Assembly: GCA_022792835.1 (NCBI GenBank) | Contig: JAAWBT010000083.1 | Span: 1-41,689, forward strand | Length of the DNA: 41,689 bases | Direction of reading: 5' to 3' | DNA from: Lachnospiraceae bacterium | Lineage (GTDB): Bacteria > Bacillota > Clostridia > Lachnospirales > Lachnospiraceae | Shown here: one piece after another, positions 15,903 to 24,158 of the stretch | Layout: the number at the start of each line of letters is the position of its first letter | How positions within the stretch are numbered: the first letter of the stretch is position 1 | Program-made: the position numbers and the translations under genes | Notes under the pieces: generated by a model | What the model saw: the letters and a program-made list of their open reading frames with translations, nothing else | Told to the model about the DNA's origin: nothing | Database searches by the model: none

Positions 15903-16625
15903 TTACGGAAGCAGTGTGTGTGCCCCAGCTATAATCGGCCATCTCTCACAGATTTCAAATGCCTCCACATACTCCACCTTTGGCGTCCCGCATACAGATG
16001 CATAGTAGGTGCACTCACTCTTCAGAATATCATTATAGGATACACCAAAGGCATCCTTGCACCAGTCTCCCTGCTGGGAATCGTGGCACTTAAACATCTT
16101 CATCTTATCCTCAAACTCATTTGTGATATCCACAAAATACTGAGGGTGGAAGGAACTGCTCATTCCCATGGGGGTACAATAAAACAGCGGTGGAATATGG
16201 TCAATCACATCATGCTCCGTCTTGATGGCCTTCACCGTAGCCAGCACTCTGGCCTGAAACGCCAGATAACCAGTCGCATCGTGGTCTTGATTATAATCCC
16301 TGTTGGAAGGAGGCGCAAAAATCACATCCGGCCTTGCGATCCGGACCGCCTCAATGAATTTAAGTCTTGTCGGTTCATCATCAAACAGAAATTCATCCGG
16401 TTCATCCAGCCAAAGCAAGGTTGCCCCAATATAGTCAGCCGAAGCTTGCGCTTCTTTTTTGCGCATGGCAGCCGTCTCTTCTTTGGTATGCTCATAGGAA
16501 CCAATGTTTCCGTTGGTTGCAATGCACATAAAGATTTCGTCGCCCCGTTTCTTCATTTTCATCAATGTCCCCGCCATGCGGAACTCAATATCATCCGGGT
16601 GTGCCCCAAAAGCCAATACTCTCAT
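15903..16625 (-). CDS. PIG-L family N-acetylsugar deacetylase
   Basis: This is a 240-residue LmbE/PIG-L fold zinc hydrolase. The metal motif AHPDD lies at residues 8-12, with a further His in NQDHDATG (His115). FAPPSNRDYN and YFVDITNEFEDKMKMFKCHDSQ match the family. Members remove N-acetyl groups from GlcNAc-containing conjugates. The start has AAAGGAG 7 bases upstream. It lies 82 bp after the sugar-binding lipoprotein gene on the same strand and is probably co-transcribed. That suggests the deacetylase acts on an amino-sugar or related compound bound by that protein; the substrate is not known. Confidence 0.92.
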   Translation of the reverse strand: MRVLAFGAHPDDIEFRMAGTLMKMKKRGDEIFMCIATNGNIGSYEHTKEETAAMRKKEAQASADYIGATLLWLDEPDEFLFDDEPTRLKFIEAVRIARPDVIFAPPSNRDYNQDHDATGYLAFQARVLATVKAIKTEHDVIDHIPPLFYCTPMGMSSSFHPQYFVDITNEFEDKMKMFKCHDSQQGDWCKDAFGVSYNDILKSECTYYASVCGTPKVEYVEAFEICERWPIIAGAHTLLP

Positions 16626-16707
16626 CTATATTCTCCTTTCCTGCCTCTTATCAAATTTCATTTACCGATCCCTTTGCAGCTTTTTCGTCCCTTTGTTTTT
16701 CATTCTC

Positions 16708-17934
16708 TTAGTCTGTCTCTCCCGCCATATAGTCTGCCAGTGTCTTTCCAACATAGTAATGTTCAAACAGTTCTTCCACGTTATCCTTTGTGACAAGACG
16801 GTTCTCATAGAAATATGCACTAGGAACATCCACACCGTTCAAAAGGTTGATGATGGCGCTCATGCAGTAGAAAGTCGGAGCCGAAGAACTATAGCAGGCA
16901 GACCCAAGGCAGTCGCCTTCATAGATTGCCTGAAGGATCGGCTTGTCATTGTCAATGGATGTGATCGGAATATCGCTGCCATTGGCCTTCTTTGCATTGA
17001 TCATACCCACTGTCGCAGAAGAATAGAGGCCGAAAGCGCCGATCATATCTGGATAAGCCAGCAGTGCGCCTTCAAAGGCAGTATAATGTTCTTCCGGAGT
17101 GGACCCGGTCAGCTCCACAATCTCTACATCCGGATAATCCGCAAACACGCTCTTAAAGCCGTCGGCTCTGGTGGCTGCGTTGGGATGTATAAAAGGCAAA
17201 CTCTGATAAATGATCGTCCCCTTCATCTCCACATTGTTCTCTTTCAGATAATCAAGGAGCAGTTCCCCCGCCATAACGCCCTGTTCCTTACATTCGGACA
17301 TAACCACGGAATCTGCTTCCGATACCAAGGCCGGGTTTAAGGTTACACAAGGGATCCCCGCCTCTGTCAAGGCATCTAAGGCTCCCTGTACGCCGGTAAA
17401 ATCACAGGGTGCAAGGATCACCCCGTCCACATCCTGAAGGATCCACTGCTCGATGGCCGCATTCTGGGCATCCTGATCGTAGTTCGCATCGTTCACCAGA
17501 AGCTCTACGCCAGCTGCCTTGGCATGGTCTTTCATGGAATCCAGCATCATTGCACCGACTTCGTCTACGGTAAAGTATACAGAAAAACCGATTTTATACT
17601 TTTCTTTCGGGACTGGAAGTGTTGTAGTCATATCATCCAGCACATTGACCACACCGCCGGTGGCTCTCAGCTTGAAAGAACAGTCCACACCAAGCTCATT
17701 ATAATAGGTAGAAATGTCGAAGGTCTCCCCTGCCGGCTGCACATAATCAAAATCCAAAATCTGCGGATCTGCATTTGCCGTCTGTTCTCCTGCCGGAGCT
17801 TTGGTCTCTGCATTTTCAGTCGTTTCTGTCTTCTTCTCTGTCTCTTTTTTCTCAGCCGGTTCTTCCCCTCCTGTTTTGCAGGCTGCGAGAGACAATACCA
17901 TTGTCAAAATAATTGCCAACCCTTTTTTCTTCAT
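16708..17934 (-). CDS. RbsB-like sugar-binding lipoprotein of an ABC importer
   Basis: This is a 408-residue lipoprotein. A signal peptide with lipobox LSLAAC places the lipid-modified Cys at residue 19. A Lys/Glu/Thr-rich linker (about 22-60) is followed by a type-1 periplasmic-binding fold (KYKIGFSVYFTVDEVGAMM, DVDGVILAPCDFTGVQGAL, MIGAFGLYSSATVGM, SIDNDKPILQAIYEGD). AGGGAGG precedes the ATG. No permease or ATPase gene is nearby, so it is an orphan binding protein; it may feed a transporter elsewhere or act in sensing. Upstream lie two 50-bp-spaced direct repeats that I take to be AraC sites. Confidence 0.9.
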   Translation of the reverse strand: MKKKGLAIILTMVLSLAACKTGGEEPAEKKETEKKTETTENAETKAPAGEQTANADPQILDFDYVQPAGETFDISTYYNELGVDCSFKLRATGGVVNVLDDMTTTLPVPKEKYKIGFSVYFTVDEVGAMMLDSMKDHAKAAGVELLVNDANYDQDAQNAAIEQWILQDVDGVILAPCDFTGVQGALDALTEAGIPCVTLNPALVSEADSVVMSECKEQGVMAGELLLDYLKENNVEMKGTIIYQSLPFIHPNAATRADGFKSVFADYPDVEIVELTGSTPEEHYTAFEGALLAYPDMIGAFGLYSSATVGMINAKKANGSDIPITSIDNDKPILQAIYEGDCLGSACYSSSAPTFYCMSAIINLLNGVDVPSAYFYENRLVTKDNVEELFEHYYVGKTLADYMAGETD

Positions 17935-18019
17935 ACAGTTACCTCCCTTTCTTATTCTATTATTTTTAACTTTTATAATAAGATATCAGATAATAGCTCC
18001 TCTGACAATTGAAATTCTT

Positions 18020-18094
18020 TTCAAAAATATTGCATTTCGTCCAATCTTATTTTGAACATTGTATTCTGTTCTCAAAAAATTGCATTTCATTCAA
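18020..18094. promoter_or_regulatory. two direct repeats 50 bp apart upstream of the binding-protein gene
   Basis: ATTGCATTTCgTcCAA (18029-18044) and ATTGCATTTCaTtCAA (18079-18094) are near-identical, each preceded by an A-tract, with cores exactly 50 bp apart. The related ATTGCA motif recurs at 18993 and 19101 near the AraC gene. Tandem same-orientation sites are typical of AraC family activators. The binding-protein start codon is about 90 bp away. Confidence 0.6.
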
Positions 18095-18100
18095 AACACA

Positions 18101-18126
18101 AAAAAAGAATCCTTTTACAGGATTCT
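18101..18126 (-). terminator. intrinsic terminator after the AraC gene
   Basis: On the minus strand, GAATCC and GGATTC flank a 7-base loop and are followed by TTTTTTTGTG. It lies 15 bp past the AraC stop and just outside the putative activator sites of the binding-protein gene. Confidence 0.85.
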
Positions 18127-18140
18127 CTCTTGGGCGTCTT

Positions 18141-19049
18141 TTATTTCTCCTCTTTCATATGCTCTTTTCGGTATCTCCCGGGACTGACCCCATAGTGTTT
18201 CATAAAGTTCCGATACAGGCAGGAACCATCATTGAAACCAGTGGCCTCTGCTACTTCCTCCAGGGACATTTCGTGCCCCAAAAGAAGCTGTGCTGCTTTT
18301 TCACAGCGCAGATCATTCAGGTAGGCATGGAAGGTCATGCCGATAATCTGTTTGAACAAAGTACAGTAGTTGGTTCTGGAAGTTCCAAAGCGAAAGGTAA
18401 TGTCTTCCAGCCGCAGGCGCTCCTTGTAGTGATTGTGGATATAGTCCACACTGTCCAACATCATCTTATTGATCCGGTGATATTTCTGCTCCACCCGGGG
18501 AATTTTGGACTGATACAGGTATCTCCAGCCGAATATGTTGATGATGGTCATCAGAATGCTGTTTAAGATCTCGAACATGCCCTCTCTTCTTCTGTTAAAT
18601 TCGTAGTGGAACCGTTCGATCTGGCGGAATAAAAAAAACTGGTCATCGGCAGATAAGGGCACCTTGGCAATCACGCTCTCCTTTTTCTCCAGGGCTGCAT
18701 CCATCAGAAGGAAGGTGAGCAGCCGGTCTTTGATCGTCTCCCCAAAGGGATCATACTGCAGAAATTCCTTGGAAAATTCCATAATGTAGAATTGAGTGTC
18801 CGGCTCCAGATACTCTTCTGTCGCAATAACTTTCGGCGGGACAATAAACATATCCCCCCTCCTCAGCTCTACCGCCGCATCTCCCACACAGTGTTTAAGG
18901 CGCCCGTTTTTCACTGCGCAGATGAAAAAATTGTCGCGGATCAGATATTTGTTTGCATCCACATAAGTATAAGCCAGTCCAATTCTGCACAAATTGCAAC
19001 TTTCTGGATAGTTATTTAAGGTCACCAACAGAGGTTTTTTTGTCTTCAT
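18141..19049 (-). CDS. AraC family transcriptional regulator
   Basis: This is a 302-residue regulator. The N-terminal 150 residues are a cupin-like sensing domain (LKHCVGDAAVELRRGDMFIVPP), as in sugar-responsive AraC proteins. The C-terminal double helix-turn-helix spans about 195-300 (VDYIHNHYKERLRLEDITFRFG; SLEEVAEATGFNDGSCLYRNFMKHYGVSPGRYRK). It is divergent from the asparaginase-fold gene and upstream of, in the same direction as, the binding-protein/PIG-L pair, from which it is separated by a terminator. Repeated ATTGCA motifs at both control regions, one inside its own N-terminal codons (18991-19004), suggest it controls both sides. Confidence 0.93.
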   Translation of the reverse strand: MKTKKPLLVTLNNYPESCNLCRIGLAYTYVDANKYLIRDNFFICAVKNGRLKHCVGDAAVELRRGDMFIVPPKVIATEEYLEPDTQFYIMEFSKEFLQYDPFGETIKDRLLTFLLMDAALEKKESVIAKVPLSADDQFFLFRQIERFHYEFNRRREGMFEILNSILMTIINIFGWRYLYQSKIPRVEQKYHRINKMMLDSVDYIHNHYKERLRLEDITFRFGTSRTNYCTLFKQIIGMTFHAYLNDLRCEKAAQLLLGHEMSLEEVAEATGFNDGSCLYRNFMKHYGVSPGRYRKEHMKEEK

Positions 19050-19093
19050 ATGTTTATCTTACCATACCGTCTGGCAGGATTTCAAGCCGACAA

Positions 19094-19122
19094 TTTACAA
19101 ATTGCAATTTTTATATTATAAT
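19094..19122 (+). promoter_or_regulatory. promoter of the asparaginase-like operon with embedded motif
   Basis: TTTACA (19094-19099) and TATAAT (19117-19122) are 17 bp apart. The palindrome AAATTGCAATTT (19099-19110) fills part of the spacer and matches the ATTGCA motif seen at the other sites. A regulator bound there would cover the promoter. Confidence 0.7.
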
Positions 19123-19148
19123 GATTATATTTATGGAGGAAGGGAAAC

Positions 19149-20144
19149 ATGAAGAAGATCTTGATTATTTCTCCTAATTATCAGGAAGATCGCTGCTATG
19201 AATGGATAGAGGCGGCAAACAGCACATCTCCCCACAAAAATATTCTGATATTCGACTATATTTCTCCAGAAAACCCCATCAGTGAGAACGTCACTCTGTA
19301 TGACTGTCTGGAAATCAAAGAAATGCTCTGCCACATAGATCTGACAGACTATGAGGGAATTATCCTGATCCATGGGACAGAATACATTCCCTTTACTTCT
19401 GCCGCCCTGAGCCTTCTTCTGACTCATGTGAAAATTCCTCTCGTTGTCATCAGCCAGAATGCGCTTTTGACCCAGAAAGCCAACTACCATATGGAATGTT
19501 TCAACGGTGCTGTCTGCTTTATCCTGGCAAATCCGGTACCTGGCGTTTTTAATGTCATCAAAAATGAATGGGCCAACACCCTGGACGTCCACTTTGGTTC
19601 CAGGATTTCCCAGACGACTCCTTTTGATTTTCAATACATTGATATGTATTCCGGACGGTATGGGGAGATTGTGGAGTATACCTTCCATTTCCGGCACGGC
19701 TCTGTCAACCCCACAGCCAAAGATCTGCTGTCCATGCCAAGGCCCGTGTCGCCTATGAAAAAATCAGCCAATGTCACTTATATCCGCGCTTACCGCCGCA
19801 TGCCCTATCATTACTACAATTTTTCTACCAGCAGGCCGGCGGCAGTCTTCCAGGAATTATATGATCTGCCCTCTATTTTGGAGCACGAAGGTCTCAATGC
19901 CCTCGCCTCTTTTGCCGGACACTGCAGGCGGTGCCATGTGCCTTTGTATCTGTGCCCCCTGGTATATGAAGACGTGGATTATGAGAACGTTCTGGAACCG
20001 GTCTTAAAACACGGGGCGGTTCTGATCCAAAATCTCACTGTTTTTTCCGCTTACGCCAAGCTGGTCTACGGATACGGAGACGGGCATTTCCAGAAATATC
20101 TGGACACCAATTATGTATTTGAGGATTTATCCGAAATAAAATAG
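19149..20144 (+). CDS. asparaginase-fold protein lacking key catalytic residues
   Basis: This is a 331-residue protein that aligns by eye with type I L-asparaginases along its length. It has MKKILIIS at the start, IILIHGTEYIPFTSAALSLLL (cf. HGTDTM...TA.ALSFLL), a PLVVISQNA step, GSRISQTTPFDF and a C-terminal half with HGAVLIQN and ending AYAKLVYGYG. Yet the first catalytic loop (TGGTI) is replaced by SPNYQ, the Thr-Asp pair is Thr77-Glu78, and the catalytic Lys position reads Pro158. Classical amidohydrolysis is therefore doubtful; binding or a changed chemistry is more likely. GGAGG precedes the ATG. It is the first gene of a three-gene operon. Confidence 0.75.
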   Translation: MKKILIISPNYQEDRCYEWIEAANSTSPHKNILIFDYISPENPISENVTLYDCLEIKEMLCHIDLTDYEGIILIHGTEYIPFTSAALSLLLTHVKIPLVVISQNALLTQKANYHMECFNGAVCFILANPVPGVFNVIKNEWANTLDVHFGSRISQTTPFDFQYIDMYSGRYGEIVEYTFHFRHGSVNPTAKDLLSMPRPVSPMKKSANVTYIRAYRRMPYHYYNFSTSRPAAVFQELYDLPSILEHEGLNALASFAGHCRRCHVPLYLCPLVYEDVDYENVLEPVLKHGAVLIQNLTVFSAYAKLVYGYGDGHFQKYLDTNYVFEDLSEIK

Positions 20145-20160
20145 AAGGAGGACCCATGTC

Positions 20161-21330
20161 ATGAATAAAAAAGAAATTTCTGAGATAAAGAAACAGTTCA
20201 CCCAAGAGCATTGCGCCATCACCCGCATCTGCGGCTGTTATGTGGACGGCGAGGGGGAACGGAAAGCGGACATGAAAGAGGCATTTCTTTCTCTTCCGGA
20301 GGAAGAAATGTTTAAATATTTTGAAATCTTCCGCAAAAACCTGTCCGGGACAGTCGGAAAAAACCTGATCAATCTGGAATTTCCTCTGGCGGCGGAAAAT
20401 GAGGGCAGCGCCCATGATCTACTCCTGCGCCTTCGGGAATCCAGACTCACAGACGACGTGCTTCTGGATACGTTCTATGATAAAATCCTGGAAACCCTGG
20501 ATATGGAGGGAAGCTTTTTGATTCTTCTCATCCATTCTGTCTATGACATTCCGGGAAAATCCACAGATGGGAGCGAACTGTTTGATGCCTCCGACGAGGT
20601 TTACGATTATCTTCTCTGCACCATCTGCCCGGTGAAGCTGACCAAACCTGGGCTCTGCTACAATACTGAGGCCGGAGTCATCCAGAATCGAACCCGGGAT
20701 TGGCTGGTGGAGCTGCCTGTGACGGGTTTTCTCTTTCCTGCTTTCAACGATCGGAGTACGGATATTCACAGCCTGCTTTTCTATTCTAAGGATGCCAATC
20801 TGTCTCAGGCTCGCCTCATCGAAGAATTCCTGCGCTGCGTTCTCCCTCTGGCGGCAGACAGCCAGAAGGAAACCTTCAACGCTCTGGTGGAAGAAACCCT
20901 CGGGGACGGCTGTGATTTCGAGGCAGTCAAGGCCATCCACGAAGAGCTGGCCGAGCGGCTGGAGGAGACAAAGGAAAACCTGGAGCCCTTAATCCTCTCA
21001 AAGACCGAGGTCCGCTCCCTCCTCTCTGAAAACGGTGCCGACGAAGAACGGCTCTCTGATTTTGAAGCCCGATACGAAGAAGCCGCCGGCTCTGGCGCCC
21101 CCATTCTGGCGTCCAATATCGTCAACACCAGAAAATTTGAGATCCGCACCCCTGACATTGTCGTTCAGGTGAAGCCAGAGCAGGCCTCCCTGGTGGAAAC
21201 GCGCGTCATTGACGGGCGTCCTTGTCTGGTGATCCCCATGGAGGGGCAGGTGGAAGTCAACGGAATCTGTCTTGCCCCTTACATACAAGAAGAGCAGGAG
21301 GAAGTAAATCATGAATATGAATACAGATGA
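20161..21330 (+). CDS. DUF4317 domain-containing protein
   Basis: This is a 389-residue acidic, soluble protein matching DUF4317: N-terminal NKKEISEIKKQFTQEHCAITRICGCYVD, central SVYDIPGKSTDGSELFDASDEVYDYLLC and C-terminal PDIVVQVKPE ... RVIDGRPCLVIPMEGQVEVNGI. Function is unknown; the family is common in Lachnospiraceae and usually a single copy. GGAGG lies 10 bases before this ATG. A nearer ATG is out of frame and stops at once. It starts 16 bp after the asparaginase-like gene and overlaps the NUDIX gene by 20 bp. Confidence 0.88.
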   Translation: MNKKEISEIKKQFTQEHCAITRICGCYVDGEGERKADMKEAFLSLPEEEMFKYFEIFRKNLSGTVGKNLINLEFPLAAENEGSAHDLLLRLRESRLTDDVLLDTFYDKILETLDMEGSFLILLIHSVYDIPGKSTDGSELFDASDEVYDYLLCTICPVKLTKPGLCYNTEAGVIQNRTRDWLVELPVTGFLFPAFNDRSTDIHSLLFYSKDANLSQARLIEEFLRCVLPLAADSQKETFNALVEETLGDGCDFEAVKAIHEELAERLEETKENLEPLILSKTEVRSLLSENGADEERLSDFEARYEEAAGSGAPILASNIVNTRKFEIRTPDIVVQVKPEQASLVETRVIDGRPCLVIPMEGQVEVNGICLAPYIQEEQEEVNHEYEYR

Positions 21331-21922
21331 TACAAAAAATCTCATGTGGAAAGAGATTCACACGGAACATATCGTGCAGGATGAATGGATTGACTTCAGA
21401 CGGTCCACCTACCAGTTTCCTGACGGAAGTACCTTTGAGCCCTTCTACAGTTACAGCCGCAGAGATTATGTGGTGATCGTAGCCTCAGATGAGGACGGAA
21501 ACTATCTGTGCGTCCGGCAGTTCCGCCAGGGAATCGGAGAGGTCACGACAGAATTCCCGGCAGGCGGCATCGAGCGGAGTGACGGCAGGGAATATGGGGC
21601 AGAACGCTCCTCGTCCACCGCTGAAGATGCCCTGGAGGCCGCAAAAAGAGAGCTGCTTGAAGAGACTGGGTATATATCTGAAACCTGGAAGCCTCTGCTC
21701 ACCATCCCCTCCAACGCCACAATCGCAGACAATTATGCCTATATTTTCACGGCAAAAAACTGCCGCAGGGCCGCAAGTCAGCACCTGGATGAGACAGAGT
21801 TTCTCCATGTCAGGAAACATTCTGCCGCTGAGATTGAGGAGCTTATCGAAAAGGGCGGCTTCCAACAGGCAGTCCATGTCATGGCGTGGCTTTTGGCTGA
21901 AAAGGGACATATAGGCAGGTAG
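21311..21922 (+). CDS. NUDIX hydrolase, ADP-ribose pyrophosphatase type
   Basis: This is a 203-residue protein. The Nudix box runs from AGGIE to AAKRELLEETGY (about residues 92-127). Upstream are YVVIVASDEDGNYLCVRQFR and FPAGGIE, as in NudF-like ADP-ribose pyrophosphatases. The loop between Gly and the REL-EE core contains an insertion of about 15 residues (SDGREYGAERSSSTA), which is not in the standard 23-residue box. The ATG, with AGGAGG 9 bases upstream, lies inside the end of the DUF4317 gene, so the two are translationally linked. It ends 13 bp from the convergent repeat-protein gene. Confidence 0.9.
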   Translation: MNMNTDDTKNLMWKEIHTEHIVQDEWIDFRRSTYQFPDGSTFEPFYSYSRRDYVVIVASDEDGNYLCVRQFRQGIGEVTTEFPAGGIERSDGREYGAERSSSTAEDALEAAKRELLEETGYISETWKPLLTIPSNATIADNYAYIFTAKNCRRAASQHLDETEFLHVRKHSAAEIEELIEKGGFQQAVHVMAWLLAEKGHIGR

Positions 21923-21935
21923 CTATCCGTCGTTC

Positions 21936-24158
21936 TTATTCTTCTCCGATTTTCCCTGTTTTATAGATGAACCGGACTCCTTCTGCCCTGTTTCCTACAC
22001 CATCCTTAAAAGATCGGTAGTTTTTAGCCGCGTTTGTCACTGCCGTCACGCGTTCTTTTAGTTCCTTAAGATCCCCGTCAAAGGCATCCACAAGGACTTC
22101 TATCCCCTCTTCATCTAATTTCTTCACACCGTCGGAGAGCTCACCAGCCCCGTCCTTTAACTGCTCGACTCCGTCGATTAAGGCGCCGCTCCCTCCCGAA
22201 AGCTGGCCGATTCCTACATAGAGACTATCGGCCCCGTCAGAGAGCTGGCCCGCTCCTCCTTCCAGCCGGCCGGCGCCATCCACAAGACGACCGGCTCCGC
22301 TTTCCAGCTGACCGGCTCCATCCACAAGACGGCCGGCTCCTCCTGCCAGTTCTCCGGCTCCGCTTACCAGCTGGCCGGCTCCATCATTGGCAGAGGCCAC
22401 GCCTGCCGTGTAGGTTAAAAGCCCCTGGTAAAACTGGTTATAACTGTCAATCTGAGACCTCAGGACAGAAAGGCTGGCCGCTCCTGTTTTTGCGGCCGTC
22501 ACTGCCGCCTCAACCTGCTTTGCCACATCCGCGCTCTGCATATTCTGGGCGATCAACTCCTGAAGCTTCGCCTCTGTGGCCTGGGAAATTTTCTCCTGGA
22601 TTTCTCCGCTTCCCATCTGGGCATCCATGGCACTTGAAATCCCTGCCACTGCTGTCACAGCATCCGGATCTCCGGCCTCAGCTGCCGCTCTGAGCGCCTG
22701 ATAGGCGGATTCATCCATTCCGGCTGCCGCCAGCACCCCCTGAAGGACCTGCTGTCTCACGGCTGCTTCCACTGCAGTGCGCACATCTCCGGTCTGTTCC
22801 CGCACTTTTGCCTCCACCTTCTGCCTCGCAATTCCCATGGCCTGCTCTCTCACGGCGTCTTCATTTAAGGTCCCGAGCGCTCCTTCCAGCACCTGGCCGT
22901 AATTGTCCCTTGTGAGAGCCGGAAGGGAGAGGCCAGAAGCCTGAATCTGAGCATTGGCTGCCGCCAGAAGAGAGTCAAACACTTGCCCTGCGCCTCCATT
23001 TAAAGTATCGTTGTTGGCCGCAAGCTGCCCCAGACCATCCTTCAGTGCACAGACTCCGGCTTCCAGAGTCTCTGTTCCGGCTTTCAGAGTTTCGGCTCCA
23101 GTCTTCAAGGTTCCGGCTCCAGCCTTTAATTCACCTGCTCCGTTTTTCAGATCGCCTGCACCATTTACCAGATTTCCAGCTCCCGTGGCCAGGGCCTTTG
23201 CGCCGGAATGCAGTTGTCCGATCCCGTCGGTCAGCTCTCCGGATTTATCAAGCAGCTCAGAGAGCCCACCGTAGAGGGCCGAGGAACCGTCTGTCAACTG
23301 GCCCATGGCCTCCGTCAGCTCTTCCATGGATTCATCCAGTTCATCAAAGGAATCTGTCCGATCCATATCCAGCTCGTCAAACACTTCCGTGGTCGCCAGG
23401 GTCATGGTCGTCTCCAGCGCAAAATCCTTCACATCTGCCGTCACCTCCATATAATCGGGAAGCTCGAGCTTTTCCCGGTCCAACTCCAGGCTTTCCTGAA
23501 GCCCCGGCATGGCAAAGCCCGCCACAATGGTGCGGTCTCCGTCATTGATCACTTTGCCGTTGGAAACCTCCACATTGGTGAACCGTTCATTGTCAAGGAC
23601 CATTCCCGTGACCATAATGAAGGGAACATAGATCCGTTTCTTCTCCCCGCCTATCTCCACATCCTCATACTGCCTGTTGGTATAATCAAACCGCATGATA
23701 AGTTTTCCGCTCTTTCCGGCCATCTCCTCTGCAGCCACCTTTTTCCCGTCCAGTTGAAAACTTACCGCCATTTCCACGGGAAGCTCCTTCTCCAGATTTT
23801 CCTGGGTATAAATGTTCTCCCCGTCTTCCCCTTTCATCCAATCGCTGACAATCACTTTCTCTGTCGTCCCGTCCGCTCCTGCGATCACATAGACTGTCTC
23901 CTCCATGGAGCCCTCCACAGGTTTGGAGTCTTTTTGTCGGGCTGTCTTTTCCTCTTCTATCCCTATGACCTGCGGCCCGGCTTCTCCTCCTCTCCTCATA
24001 CCTGCCGCATAAGCTCCTGCTCCCGTCATGCCAAAGATCAGAGAACCGCCGAGAATCAGAGCCAGAAGTTGTTTTGCCTTTCCGTTTAGATATCTGACAT
24101 TCAGTTTTTCCGCTTTTGTCTGTTTTTTCCCTTTATATTCCATCATGATGTGCTTCAT
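21936..24158 (-). CDS. envelope protein with Gly-Ala-Gly-x-Leu heptad repeats, partner of MMPL transporter
   Basis: This is a 740-residue secreted or anchored protein. A hydrophobic segment near residues 32-52 (LLALILGGSLIFGM) serves as a signal or anchor. A beta-rich region (about 60-260) is followed by long runs of a heptad pattern (L-x-x-G-A-G-x) at about 300-360 and 600-690. These resemble the repeats of YhgE/Pip-type proteins. Between them is an Ala/Gln-rich helical part. I know this layout from proteins encoded beside MMPL transporters; the exact function is unknown. Its start overlaps the transporter stop by 4 bp, with GGAGG in the upstream coding end. Confidence 0.8.
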   Translation of the reverse strand: MKHIMMEYKGKKQTKAEKLNVRYLNGKAKQLLALILGGSLIFGMTGAGAYAAGMRRGGEAGPQVIGIEEEKTARQKDSKPVEGSMEETVYVIAGADGTTEKVIVSDWMKGEDGENIYTQENLEKELPVEMAVSFQLDGKKVAAEEMAGKSGKLIMRFDYTNRQYEDVEIGGEKKRIYVPFIMVTGMVLDNERFTNVEVSNGKVINDGDRTIVAGFAMPGLQESLELDREKLELPDYMEVTADVKDFALETTMTLATTEVFDELDMDRTDSFDELDESMEELTEAMGQLTDGSSALYGGLSELLDKSGELTDGIGQLHSGAKALATGAGNLVNGAGDLKNGAGELKAGAGTLKTGAETLKAGTETLEAGVCALKDGLGQLAANNDTLNGGAGQVFDSLLAAANAQIQASGLSLPALTRDNYGQVLEGALGTLNEDAVREQAMGIARQKVEAKVREQTGDVRTAVEAAVRQQVLQGVLAAAGMDESAYQALRAAAEAGDPDAVTAVAGISSAMDAQMGSGEIQEKISQATEAKLQELIAQNMQSADVAKQVEAAVTAAKTGAASLSVLRSQIDSYNQFYQGLLTYTAGVASANDGAGQLVSGAGELAGGAGRLVDGAGQLESGAGRLVDGAGRLEGGAGQLSDGADSLYVGIGQLSGGSGALIDGVEQLKDGAGELSDGVKKLDEEGIEVLVDAFDGDLKELKERVTAVTNAAKNYRSFKDGVGNRAEGVRFIYKTGKIGEE

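Noticed and set aside
19131-19697. 188-codon open frame opposite the asparaginase-like gene
   Set aside because: It is antisense to a clear gene with promoter and ribosome binding site; its translation shows no family pattern.
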